A DNA stretch of 64,000 nucleotides, from the NCBI GenBank assembly GCA_947629985.1, contig CANRFV010000007.1:1-64000 (forward strand), given 5' to 3'. A program made the position numbers and the translations under genes. This DNA is from an uncultured Clostridia bacterium. GTDB taxonomy: Bacteria; Bacillota; Clostridia; Christensenellales; CAG-314. Below the pieces are notes generated by a model. It ran no database searches, was not told the DNA's origin, and was given only the letters and a program-made list of their open reading frames with translations. Positions 28,554-38,605 of the stretch are shown here, piece by piece. How positions within the stretch are numbered: position 1 is the first letter of the stretch; every line of letters begins with the position of its first letter.

Positions 28554-28748
28554 TTACAATACCCCGAAAATTAACATTGCAATTACCGTTAACAGAATCA
28601 ATATTATAATACAAGGCAGCACTATTACCAATATTGCGGAAACAATCATGGCAAAGCGATCATGTTTTTCTAACTGTGTAGACATGTATTCCTTATATTC
28701 TTTTTCCTTGTCTTTGTTCGGTTTTTTGATAATTTTAAAAAATTTCAT
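28554..28748 (-). CDS. Small single-TM protein downstream of oppF copy 2
   Basis: 64 aa with C-terminal hydrophobic helix; overlaps the oppF stop region. Confidence 0.5.
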   Translation of the reverse strand: MKFFKIIKKPNKDKEKEYKEYMSTQLEKHDRFAMIVSAILVIVLPCIIILILLTVIAMLIFGVL

Positions 28749-30388
28749 TCGAGATTTTCGTTTTTTTGTACAGTCTCTGCGGAGCGGTTGACTTTTTTCT
28801 CAGTATTAACTTCAAACAAATATTCGCCATTTTCCATTTTTCTTTCCGGACGATGACAAGCAACAAAATGTCCCGGTTTGATTTCCACAAGAGGCGGCGG
28901 AACCCGTTTACATTCATCGCAAGCCATATAGCAACGTGTGTGGAATTTACAACCTTCCGGCGGAAAAATCGGGCTTGGAATGTTCCCTTCCAACAAGATG
29001 CGTTCTTTGTCGAGACTGTCTGCGTCCGTAGTGGGAATACTGCTCAATAACGCAAGCGTGTAAGGATGCCGCGGGTCATTGAATAATTCTGCCGCATCGG
29101 CACATTCGACAATATTTCCCAAGTACATTACAATAATTTTGTCGGAGATATATCTTACTACGGACAAATCGTGGGAGATAAACAAGTATGTAAGATTGTC
29201 CTTGTCCTTTAACTCTTGCAACAGGTTAATTATTTGCGATTGTATAGATACGTCAAGTGCGGAAACACATTCGTCGCAAACTACAAATTTGGGCTGAACT
29301 GCAAGAGCGCGCGCAATACAAATACGTTGTCTTTGACCACCGCTAAATTGATGCGGATAGCGATGCAGCATATAATCTTGCAATCCACACTCGTCCATTA
29401 CATTTAAAATATATTGTTTTAATGCGTCCGTTCCGTGAGCAAACATCTTGTGTGTTACAAGTCCTTCTTCGATTATTTGCCCAACAGTCATACGAGGGTT
29501 AAGCGACGAATACGGATCTTGAAAGATTATTTGCAAATCTCTGCGCAAAAAACGCATTTCGCTGTATTTAAGTCGTGAAAGATCAATTCCGCTGTCCAGC
29601 AAATTTTCATACTTTACAAATTCGGCATTGTCTGCAAAACGCGCCTTTTCATCTTCTAACTGTTGTCTTATTGCAATTCGTAGTTCTTCAAGATGTTCAA
29701 TTGCAAGGTTATGTTTGGCGTTTTCTTGTTCGATAGCTGTAATTTTTTTATCAATTCGCGCTTGTAATTTACAGTTGGTCGCTTTTGAACGCTTTTCTTG
29801 CAATAGTTCCGTTTTGGTACGATTCAACGCAATAGCATTTTTGTGTCGAGCAATTTCCACGTGATTGGCGTGGCGTTTTTTCAGCAAATTTATCCCGTTG
29901 GTATTGTCGCTTACGGCCATAAATCCGCCAACAATGCTTGCTACGTCAGTAAGCGCCTTTTGCGCTGCACCTTTTAGTAAAATTTCTTGTTGAAGTTGAA
30001 AGAATGACGCTTCTTTGCCGAGTTTTTCACATTCATCCGTAATTTTATCCGCTTTTTCTTGCGCCTTGCGGTAGCGTTGAATGTATTTGTGTACGTGATT
30101 TAAAGTATCGTATACATAATGTGGCGCCACTTCGGAACGGCTACGGCCATAATACATTGTAGTGCCTGCCGTTTGGTCGTATAATTGCAATATTACTCTG
30201 CCCAGCGTAGATTTGCCGCATCCGCTTTCACCGACAATACCGATCGTTTCGCCCTCGTATACATCAAAACTTATATCTTCGTTTGCACGAACATAAAGTT
30301 GATTACGTTGAAAAATGCTTTTTTTCGCAACAGGAAAGTATTTTTTTAAATTTGTTATAGACAGCAACTTTTTTCGTTCATCTGACAT
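28745..30388 (-). CDS. Oligopeptide ABC transporter ATPase, OppF-like, with about 195-aa insertion
   Basis: GESGCGKS, FQDPYSSLNPRMTV, FSGGQRQRICIARA, FVVCDECVSALDVS. Confidence 0.94.
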   Translation of the reverse strand: MSDERKKLLSITNLKKYFPVAKKSIFQRNQLYVRANEDISFDVYEGETIGIVGESGCGKSTLGRVILQLYDQTAGTTMYYGRSRSEVAPHYVYDTLNHVHKYIQRYRKAQEKADKITDECEKLGKEASFFQLQQEILLKGAAQKALTDVASIVGGFMAVSDNTNGINLLKKRHANHVEIARHKNAIALNRTKTELLQEKRSKATNCKLQARIDKKITAIEQENAKHNLAIEHLEELRIAIRQQLEDEKARFADNAEFVKYENLLDSGIDLSRLKYSEMRFLRRDLQIIFQDPYSSLNPRMTVGQIIEEGLVTHKMFAHGTDALKQYILNVMDECGLQDYMLHRYPHQFSGGQRQRICIARALAVQPKFVVCDECVSALDVSIQSQIINLLQELKDKDNLTYLFISHDLSVVRYISDKIIVMYLGNIVECADAAELFNDPRHPYTLALLSSIPTTDADSLDKERILLEGNIPSPIFPPEGCKFHTRCYMACDECKRVPPPLVEIKPGHFVACHRPERKMENGEYLFEVNTEKKVNRSAETVQKNENLE

Positions 30389-31370
30389 TTTTCTGTCTTT
30401 CCTCCTTACTTGGATAAAAACATCTGACCAATTGCCCCGGGGCAACTTCTTCCAATATTGGTTCTTCGTCTATGCAACGTTGAGTGCAGTATTTGCAGCG
30501 TGGAGCAAATTTACATCCCTTGGGAAGCGCCAATGGGTGCGGTACCGCGCCCGGGATCGGCTCCAACTTTGTACTGATATTATCTAAGCGCGGAATACTA
30601 TACATTAGACCTTCTGTATAGGGGTGGCTTAATGCACAATTGCTGAATATTACTCTTGCAGAGGCTTTTTCCACAACCTGTCCGCAATACATTACAACTA
30701 CATCGTCTGCCATTTCGTTTATTACGCCGAGATCATGCGTTATAAATATAATGGAGGTGCCATTTTCGCGTTGAAGATCGTTCATCAGTTTAAGAATCTG
30801 CGCCTGTATCGTTACGTCCAATGCCGTTGTAGGTTCGTCTGCAATTAAAATTTTTGGTTTGCAAGCAAGCGCCATTGCTATCATTACGCGTTGACGCATA
30901 CCGCCGGAAAGTTGGTGCGGATACTGACGCGCAACCGCTTCCGGGTTGGGAATTTGTACGGCATAAAGCATTTCTATTGCTTTTTGTGCGGCTTCCTTTT
31001 TGGTCATGTTTTGATGTATCATAAACGGTTCGCTTAATTGTTTAGATACGGTAAATACGGGGTTTAAACTTGTCATCGGTTCCTGAAAGATTACGGAAAT
31101 TTTGTTTCCCCTTATCTGATACATATCTTGCAATTTAAGTTTGGTAAGGTCGGTCCCTTCAAACATTATTTCGCCGTCTGCAATATAACCGTTGCCGTCC
31201 AACAATTGCAATATGCTCATTGCCGAAACGGATTTGCCGCTGCCCGATTCGCCTACTACGCCGAGCGTTTTGCCTTCCTGCACTTCGTAACTTACGTCGT
31301 TAACTGCTTTTACAATGCCTTTGCGTGTTTTGAAATAGGTATGGAGATTTTTAACTTCAAGTAATGCCAT
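30378..31370 (-). CDS. Oligopeptide ABC transporter ATPase, OppD-like, normal length
   Basis: [40 protein letters not shown]. Confidence 0.95.
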   Translation of the reverse strand: MALLEVKNLHTYFKTRKGIVKAVNDVSYEVQEGKTLGVVGESGSGKSVSAMSILQLLDGNGYIADGEIMFEGTDLTKLKLQDMYQIRGNKISVIFQEPMTSLNPVFTVSKQLSEPFMIHQNMTKKEAAQKAIEMLYAVQIPNPEAVARQYPHQLSGGMRQRVMIAMALACKPKILIADEPTTALDVTIQAQILKLMNDLQRENGTSIIFITHDLGVINEMADDVVVMYCGQVVEKASARVIFSNCALSHPYTEGLMYSIPRLDNISTKLEPIPGAVPHPLALPKGCKFAPRCKYCTQRCIDEEPILEEVAPGQLVRCFYPSKEERQKNVR

Positions 31371-31382
31371 AATGTTTACCTC

Positions 31383-33434
31383 CTACCTTTCCGAATTGGA
31401 TTTGGGATCGAAAATATCCCGCAATGTATCGCCTATAATATTGACGCAAATAGTAGATATTCCCAAGAAAATGGACGGGAATAGCCATTGCCACCAATAG
31501 TTTTGTATAACGATACTGTTATTGCTACCGTTGAGCATATTGCCCCAGGTCGGTTGCGGTTGTTGCACGCCGAACCCCAAATAACTAAGGCTCGACTCGG
31601 TCAACATACACCCCGCAAAGTCCAACGTAAGACTTACAAGTATAACGGAAATAACATTAGGCAAAATGTGTTTAAATGCAATTCTGCGTTCTTTTACGCC
31701 CATTGCCTTGGCTGCAACAACAAATTCCTTTTCGCGTTCGGCAAGCACTTGTCCTCTGATCATGTGAGCCAAGCCTGTCCAGGATAACACACCCAAAATG
31801 CACATGATAATAAATATGCGCATCGTTTCGTTGTCGTTGAGAGGCGTGCTTCGTATAACCATAGACAACATCATTGCAAAAGGCAAAAACGGTATTGCCG
31901 AGAATATTTCGGATATTCTCATGAGCAACATATCTACCCAACCGCCAAAGTAGCCCGCCACACATCCTACTATAATGGCGATAATCGTGGAAATAATAAC
32001 TGCAACCGCGCCGATAGTCATTGTCATAGTACCGCCATGAACAATTCGAGCAAACATATCTCTGCCCATGTTATCGGTTCCCATCAAATAGCCTTTTAGT
32101 CCGCACGATTTAACAAGTTGCGCCTCGTCGTTTATTGCATAGGTTTGCAATGATACTGCGTACACGTCGGAAATGTTTGTAGTGGAATCCAACTGTGTTT
32201 GCTTGTAAAAATTGCTGCCCCAGCAGTGCAGTACGCCATTCTCCGTTACTGCGGCAAAATGTTTTGTTCCGGCAGAAATCTTTACATATTTATCGCCGTT
32301 TTCCAATACGGGAACTTTGTCCTCGTTGTTTTCGAAAATGCCGCTCATGTAAACTTGTCCGTCGCTTGTAACAACGCCCAGTGCATAGTTGCTTGCGGCA
32401 ATGTCAATTGCCTTTTTGCCTTCAAGCGCAGTCAATGTAAATTGCTGGTTTGATCCGATATTTACTGTGCCATCTTTTAAAAGTGCAATCGCCGCCGAAT
32501 TGCCCAGCACAATTTTTTCGACATTTGTAAGCTGCGCTATTTCGGACAAATTTCGTGTTGTATTTAGATTGCCCCAAGCATATACCGAACCGTCTTTCAT
32601 AACAATTGCAGTGGTTTGATTGCCGCAAACAAGTTCGCTTACATTAGATACGTCTATTGTGCCTTCTACCAATTCTTTCGGTTCGGGAAGCACTCCGAGA
32701 TTTTCTTCGCCGCCGTACTGTCCGCTGTTATTAGAGCCCCAACCAAAAACTTTTCCGTCGGTGGTAATAGCGATAATATGGTCTACGCCGGCAGCGGCAA
32801 ATGCCACTTTGTTGCTATCAAATCCTTCTGGTAGTTCTTTAAGGTTTATTTGCGCCACACGCAACTTTGCGTCTCCCCAAATAAACATTTCGTTGTCATT
32901 GCTTACTCCAACGGTAAAACTGCCGAAACTGCTTATTGAACGAATATTGTTTTTAAGACGGCGAGGTACGCTTCGCATTGAATAATTCGGCGCAACATTT
33001 TTTTGTGTGGTGTCGGTTGCATTCAAGTCAATTGAAATAAACATCGGTCCCACAAATACAAATAGAAACATCGCAATCAACACTACGAGCGCCGCTACGG
33101 CAAGTTTTTTGCGGAAAAAGGCTTTTAACGTCATTTTTGACGGACTTTCCAATTTTTCCACAGCAAACACATCGTCGTTTACCAACTCTTTGCTTGCTCC
33201 CCAAAAAGTTCGTTTTATCCAACGCCACACAGTTTTAAGTGCTTTTAATACGCCGTGTCCTACAGTTACAAAAAATGCCGTAAATTTGTTTGTAGGTTGC
33301 GCTGTTTTTTGATTGGATTCGGTTTGTAAATCGGATTTTTCCGTAACTTTTTCCGTATTTTCAACTTCTAACATAAGTTGTTCTGTTTCGGGGGCATATT
33401 GTTCTTTTTTTGTTGTTTGTTTATTGTTGCTCAT
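31383..33434 (-). CDS. OppC-like permease with RCC1-like repeats between TM1 and the permease core
   Basis: TM1 LAVAALVVLIAMFLFVFVGP; repeats such as HIIAITTDGKVFGWGSNNSGQYG; then GTDNMGRDMFARIVHGG and EFVVAAKAMGVKERRIAFKHILPN. Confidence 0.93.
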   Translation of the reverse strand: MSNNKQTTKKEQYAPETEQLMLEVENTEKVTEKSDLQTESNQKTAQPTNKFTAFFVTVGHGVLKALKTVWRWIKRTFWGASKELVNDDVFAVEKLESPSKMTLKAFFRKKLAVAALVVLIAMFLFVFVGPMFISIDLNATDTTQKNVAPNYSMRSVPRRLKNNIRSISSFGSFTVGVSNDNEMFIWGDAKLRVAQINLKELPEGFDSNKVAFAAAGVDHIIAITTDGKVFGWGSNNSGQYGGEENLGVLPEPKELVEGTIDVSNVSELVCGNQTTAIVMKDGSVYAWGNLNTTRNLSEIAQLTNVEKIVLGNSAAIALLKDGTVNIGSNQQFTLTALEGKKAIDIAASNYALGVVTSDGQVYMSGIFENNEDKVPVLENGDKYVKISAGTKHFAAVTENGVLHCWGSNFYKQTQLDSTTNISDVYAVSLQTYAINDEAQLVKSCGLKGYLMGTDNMGRDMFARIVHGGTMTMTIGAVAVIISTIIAIIVGCVAGYFGGWVDMLLMRISEIFSAIPFLPFAMMLSMVIRSTPLNDNETMRIFIIMCILGVLSWTGLAHMIRGQVLAEREKEFVVAAKAMGVKERRIAFKHILPNVISVILVSLTLDFAGCMLTESSLSYLGFGVQQPQPTWGNMLNGSNNSIVIQNYWWQWLFPSIFLGISTICVNIIGDTLRDIFDPKSNSER

Positions 33435-33446
33435 AATATCCCCCCC

Positions 33447-34472
33447 TTACTTATTAACTCTTATTCGCGGGTCAATAAATCCATATAAGATGTCTATCAA
33501 AAGATTGCCAAGCAATCCTATTACAATATAAAACATTTGTAATGCCAATATAACGTCATTATCTCTATTAGTCAGTGCCTGATAATACACCCTTCCTATT
33601 CCGTTGATCGCAAAAAGGTTTTCTACCATTATCGAACCGGAGAAAATACCCAAAAACCAGCCTACTACAAGCGTAACTATGGGAATAAGAGCATTTCGCC
33701 AAGCATGAGAATATATTACAACTTTCTCTTTTACGCCTTTTGCGCGGGCTGTGCGAATACAGTCCATAGACAGCGCTTCGATCATTGACGCGCGAACATA
33801 GCGCGTCATGCCACCGAGACTGCAAAATGTCATTATAATCAACGGCAGACAAAAGTGATACATTTCGTCCCAAAAATATGCCCAAGTTCCCGGTTCGAGA
33901 TTTTTGCCGGGAGTTATCATACCGCTTACGGGGAAAATTCTCAATTCGATTGAGAACAGCCACAAAAACAGTATTGCAATAATAAAGGTAGGCAAACTAT
34001 AGCCTATAATGGTGCCGACCTGTATGCCTATATCTCGTTTGCTACCCTTTTTTACCGCACAAAATATTCCCAACGGAATGGTAATACCCAATCCGAGAAT
34101 TGTTGCAAAGATGTTGAGCAAAACCGTGTTTTTCATCGGGGCTTTTATTACCTCGGAAACGGGCTTGTTATAATAGGTGGACTTTCCCAGTTCGCCCTCT
34201 AACAGACCGCGATATGCGCCGTCTGAAAACGGGTATACACCCAACCAACGCAGATATTGCTCGACCAACGTACCGTCTAATCCGTAATACTTTTGCCAAT
34301 AGGCGTATCTGTCTTCATATTTCAATGTGCCGTGGCTGTTTTTTACTTCTTCGGTTGCAGTTTGCGCCGCTATGTCTCCCGGCATTAAACTGTAAATAGA
34401 GTAAATCATAAAAGACAGTATCAGCATTACAAGTAATATGTAGAAAATACGTTTTACTATATATTTTGCCAT
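33447..34472 (-). CDS. Oligopeptide ABC transporter permease, OppB-like
   Basis: TRYVRASMIEALSMDCIRTARAKGVKEKVVIYSHAWRNALIPI. Confidence 0.94.
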   Translation of the reverse strand: MAKYIVKRIFYILLVMLILSFMIYSIYSLMPGDIAAQTATEEVKNSHGTLKYEDRYAYWQKYYGLDGTLVEQYLRWLGVYPFSDGAYRGLLEGELGKSTYYNKPVSEVIKAPMKNTVLLNIFATILGLGITIPLGIFCAVKKGSKRDIGIQVGTIIGYSLPTFIIAILFLWLFSIELRIFPVSGMITPGKNLEPGTWAYFWDEMYHFCLPLIIMTFCSLGGMTRYVRASMIEALSMDCIRTARAKGVKEKVVIYSHAWRNALIPIVTLVVGWFLGIFSGSIMVENLFAINGIGRVYYQALTNRDNDVILALQMFYIVIGLLGNLLIDILYGFIDPRIRVNK

Positions 34473-34597
34473 AAAGTGTTCTCCGCTGTTATGTTGATAA
34501 AGTTAACAGTTTGTGTGCTGCTAAAATTAGCAATGTACGGAGTAACATTGCGCTACTCCGTACTTGCATTATATTTTATTACAAATTGTAGCTGTTG

Positions 34598-36850
34598 CTA
34601 TTTAGTCTGGTAATCCGCCCAGAAATCGGCAGGATCCATCAATTGCATATTGTAATCCGCATAGTATTCAGGATTGATACTCCAATTTAACGAGAAGTCG
34701 TAAACAGCGCTGGTAAAACCGGTTGCAAAGTTCACAGCCGATACGTTGGGGTGGTCTCCTCTGCTGTAACCGTACTGTTCCATTTGTTGGTAATCTCCGT
34801 ACAAAAGGGGATTGAATTCGCCTTCTGTGCAAGTTACATACATACCAAGGTCTTTTACCGTTTGCGATTCAGCCCAGCTGGTCTTTAACAAATCCGTAAC
34901 TTCGTTGGGTTGCGTTCCGCTCCAGTTGATTACCAACGGAATAAGGTATCTGCTGCTACCGTCTTTGTTTTCCAGACGAACCGTACCGTATTTACCGTCG
35001 GTCGACTCGTACTGAATGTTTGCAACGGACAGGTAGTTACCGGTAAGTTCTTTGTATCTTACAGTATCTTTGCCGGGACGGAATTCTTGTCCTTTTTCAT
35101 TGAGCGTCCAACCGTTATCGGTAAGAAGTTTAAGAGCAGTGTCTTTATTTGCGGTATATTGATTAAGTTTAATTGTGTCTTTGTTTGCTTGGAAAGCGTC
35201 CATACCTTCGTAATACGGACCGTGTACAACCGTACCGTAACCGCCGGTAAATGTTGTCGCAAAGTCATTACGGTTAATAGAGTACATAATCGCCTGACGT
35301 ACTTCTACAAATTGCGTCGCGCCGTAATCGCATTTGAAAGCAAGTTTACCGTAGCCCGCGCGGTCATAGTGCGTTTCCTTAAATTGCGGATTGTCGCCTT
35401 TGGTAAGTGCCAAAGCCGCTTCGGTATCGGCTGCGCCGGTTATACCTTCAAGAAGGTTGACTTCGCCGTTTTTAAGCATATCCGTTTGAGTTTCGGAAAC
35501 TATCTTTACATAGGTTATTTCTGTAATATTGCCTTCTTTCAACTCGCCGTTATCGTTGAATTTGCGATAATCTTCGGTTACATATTGATCGTTTTTCGCA
35601 AGTACAGCGGTATGCGTTCCTTGGTCGTAACTCTTTACGACAAACGGTCCGGAGTAAGCGAATTTACTTGCGTCAAGTTCGTGAATATTTTCGTTGATTT
35701 TTTTCGCATTTGTATATACTTCCGCACCGGATTCGGTCGATTTAGCATAAAATTCGTCGCTAAGACCTACAGCCTTTGTTTCGGGGTCTACTTGCAATTC
35801 TGTTCCGCAGAGATAAATATCTACGTCAACAGGCGAAAAACCGGCATATGTTACTGCATAGTAGTAATCGGCATAATCGGGGTTGATAGTAACAGAGAAT
35901 TTGTATGTATCAAGTTTTTTAATACCGCTAAGCCACTTGGACGCCGTAACTTTGTTAACGGTTTTGCCGTCATTTGTTCCATCGTATGCGGCAAATGCGG
36001 CTGCCCCAGCCAAACTCGGACTTACCGAAGAGTTTCCGCCTGCGGCACCGTACAGGGGCGATTGACCCACAACGCTTGCTGCGATATAGTTATCTGCGGT
36101 AATTTCGCTACCGTCGCTGAGTTTAAGACCCTGCTTTATTTCTATCGTATAAGTTAAGAAACCTTTTTCGTCAATAACGCCTTCGTCGTGCGAAGCAACA
36201 ACGTCATCGTTCCATATATAGGCTCCGCCGCTTGTGGCAACAACGGTGTCGTATCCGCTTGTAAGGTTGCTTATGGCAAGGTCGCTGGCTCCCGGGCTGG
36301 ATTTTCCGAATGAAGGCTCACGGAACTCACCGCTAAGGTCTGTTGTGTTACCGATAATTATTTTACCGTCGGTTGACGTTGCCCCCACAACTGCTTTTGC
36401 AGCGTCCCAGAAAGGAGACGTCTGGAATTGTCCGATTTTAGCGGCATAAATATCAAAGTATTGGTTAGAGTAAAGGGGAATTTCGGGAACCATCTGATTC
36501 CAACGCTGAATGTACAATTTCCACCATTCGTTGTAAACGTCTTCGCGCGTTTCCCATTTACCGTCTTCGGGGACAGAGCAGTTGTAAACCATTGCCATGG
36601 ACAAAAAGTCAAGTCCCAAAGTATATGTAATACCATCAACAGTTACGGTAGCAACGCCGTTTGCGTCTTCTTTAACTTGGTCGATAGTTACTTTAGAACC
36701 GATTTTGTCGTAGACTGACGTAAAATCTGTTCTTTCGTTAGCATCACCTATCCATTCGGATCTGTTAACATCTTTTTGGCACGCTGTAAGTCCCAGTGTC
36801 AAAACAAGTATGACAGCCACAAGACAGGCAATCAGTTTTGCTTTTTTCAT
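34598..36850 (-). CDS. Oligopeptide ABC transporter substrate-binding lipoprotein
   Basis: Lipobox LTAC; LTYTIEIKQGLKLSDGSEITADNYI; head of the minus-strand opp operon. Confidence 0.9.
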   Translation of the reverse strand: MKKAKLIACLVAVILVLTLGLTACQKDVNRSEWIGDANERTDFTSVYDKIGSKVTIDQVKEDANGVATVTVDGITYTLGLDFLSMAMVYNCSVPEDGKWETREDVYNEWWKLYIQRWNQMVPEIPLYSNQYFDIYAAKIGQFQTSPFWDAAKAVVGATSTDGKIIIGNTTDLSGEFREPSFGKSSPGASDLAISNLTSGYDTVVATSGGAYIWNDDVVASHDEGVIDEKGFLTYTIEIKQGLKLSDGSEITADNYIAASVVGQSPLYGAAGGNSSVSPSLAGAAAFAAYDGTNDGKTVNKVTASKWLSGIKKLDTYKFSVTINPDYADYYYAVTYAGFSPVDVDIYLCGTELQVDPETKAVGLSDEFYAKSTESGAEVYTNAKKINENIHELDASKFAYSGPFVVKSYDQGTHTAVLAKNDQYVTEDYRKFNDNGELKEGNITEITYVKIVSETQTDMLKNGEVNLLEGITGAADTEAALALTKGDNPQFKETHYDRAGYGKLAFKCDYGATQFVEVRQAIMYSINRNDFATTFTGGYGTVVHGPYYEGMDAFQANKDTIKLNQYTANKDTALKLLTDNGWTLNEKGQEFRPGKDTVRYKELTGNYLSVANIQYESTDGKYGTVRLENKDGSSRYLIPLVINWSGTQPNEVTDLLKTSWAESQTVKDLGMYVTCTEGEFNPLLYGDYQQMEQYGYSRGDHPNVSAVNFATGFTSAVYDFSLNWSINPEYYADYNMQLMDPADFWADYQTK

Positions 36851-36925
36851 TGTGTTTTTTCCTCCATATAATAGTTTTTATTTATTTGCATCGGGTCCTT
36901 CATGCCCGAGTTGCAATCGATTTTG
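36851..36925 (-). promoter_or_regulatory. Conserved oppA leader element, copy 2
   Basis: Reverse complement reads cgattgcaactcgggcatgaaggacccgatgcaaataaataaaaactattatatggaggaaaaaaca. Confidence 0.8.
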
Positions 36926-37298
36926 TAACGGTACCCGCAAGCCGTTCATTTACTCCGCAAGCGTGCGCTGTTGCCGCAAGCGCGTGCGCCGTGGTCGCCA
37001 GCCGCAAACATATTTAATAATTGCGTGTATTTGGGTGCGGCAGGGGTAACCTTTTTATTTAGTCTGCACTTTTCGGGGCGCTTATCAATATGCAGTGGTA
37101 CCGTTTGGCGCAGTGGAAATAAAAAGGTGTACGCACCAAGCGCCGTTTTGGGGCAATTTGTTTGCAAAATTTTGCAAAAAGTGTAAAATAAACGCTATAC
37201 AAAGCGCACGCAGCCGCCGTGCGAGCAATTGACAAAAAGTTATTTTGCCGCACACGCAGCCGCACGCGCCCATCGAAAAAATTTACGGAGGTACTATT

Positions 37299-38497
37299 AT
37301 GGCAGGAAAAGCGGGAATGACGCATTACGACAAAGATTTCAGAATGACGGTGGTGGACATGCATCTCAACAAGGGGTGGTCGTTACATCAATTGGAAGGA
37401 GAGTTCAACATCAACGATACGCAAATAGTAAATTGGTGCAATTGGTACAAAAAGTACGGCACGCCCTTTCAGCAAACGGGCAAAGTACGCGGCAGACCGC
37501 GCAAAAATTATTCCGACCTTGCGGAAAAAGTAAAAAAGTTGGAAATGGAGGTAACTCTGCTAAAAAAATTAAACGAGTTGCTATTGCACGAAGAAGCCGA
37601 AAGTCTGTAATATTTCAAACCATACAACTTTTTAGCAACTCGTATGCGGTTTCTTCTATGTGTAAATGTATGGAAGTAAGCGTAAGCGGTTATTACAAAT
37701 ACGTAAAGCGCCGCCGTTGTTCGGACGAAACGTTGCGCGACGCCATTGCCGATGTGCAGCGGTCGTGCGGCAGTACGTACGGATACCGCCGAATGAAAAT
37801 AGCCATCAGGCGCGAGACGGGACAAAACGTCAATCACAAACGGCTGTTGCGCGTTATGCGCAAATACAAATTGCAAAGTCGTATTCGCAGACGGTTTGCC
37901 TATTCGCGCTCCAAATATTCGTTGCGCAAGTACGACAATTTGTACAAGCAAAACTTTACCGCAACCGCAATCAATCAAAAGTGGACAACCGACATCTCGT
38001 ACGTTCTTACCCCCGAAGGAACGCTTTTTTTGTCTGTAATAAAGGACGTTTACGACGGCTTTGTGGTGGGGTACAAGTATTCGCTCACGCAGGACTTGCG
38101 CCTTGTGTCCGACACGGTAAAAAACGCGGTAAAAACCGCCGCCGATCTGTATTGCAACGCCGGTTGCGCCGATATGCCCATCAACGCCGTGTTACATTCC
38201 GACCAAGGCTTTCAGTACACGACGCAAAGTTATTGCAACCTGCTGAAAAATTGCGGGTTAAAGCCCAGCATGTCCCGCAAGTCCACTCCGCTGGACAACG
38301 CTCCCGCCGAAAGTTTCTTTTCCGCGTTCAAGTCGGAGTGTATATATCTGCATCGACCCAAGTCGCTTGACGACGCCGCCAAAATGACTGACGCGTACAT
38401 CGAATTTTACAATTACCGCCGCATACGGCTTAAAAACAACGGCACTCCTTACGAAATGCGGCTAAACGCAATGCGCGGCGCACAGGGCGGCGCTTGA
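37299..38497 (+). mobile_element. IS3-family insertion sequence (orfA/orfB); termini not resolved
   Basis: orfA 37299-37610 HTH plus leucine-zipper-like; orfB frame with DDE motifs TTDISYV, HSDQGFQYT, AESFFSAFKSE; -1 frame at ctaaaaaaatt. Confidence 0.9.
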
Positions 38498-38569
38498 CGC
38501 AAAAAGTCCGCAATCCGCAAATAATTGCAAAAAAACGCAAAAAATACGCCGCAAACCGCGTAAAAACGT

Positions 38570-38599
38570 TTGACACCCTATTGACTTGTGTGATAAAAT
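38570..38599 (+). promoter_or_regulatory. Sigma-70-type promoter for the S10 operon
   Basis: TTGACA-18 nt-TAAAAT. Confidence 0.75.
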
Positions 38600-38605
38600 C
38601 AAAAG

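Noticed and set aside
37229-38497. Treating 37229-38497 as one 422-aa gene
   Set aside because: Its first third is the out-of-frame overlap of orfA; the IS3 orfA/orfB frameshift arrangement explains both ORFs.
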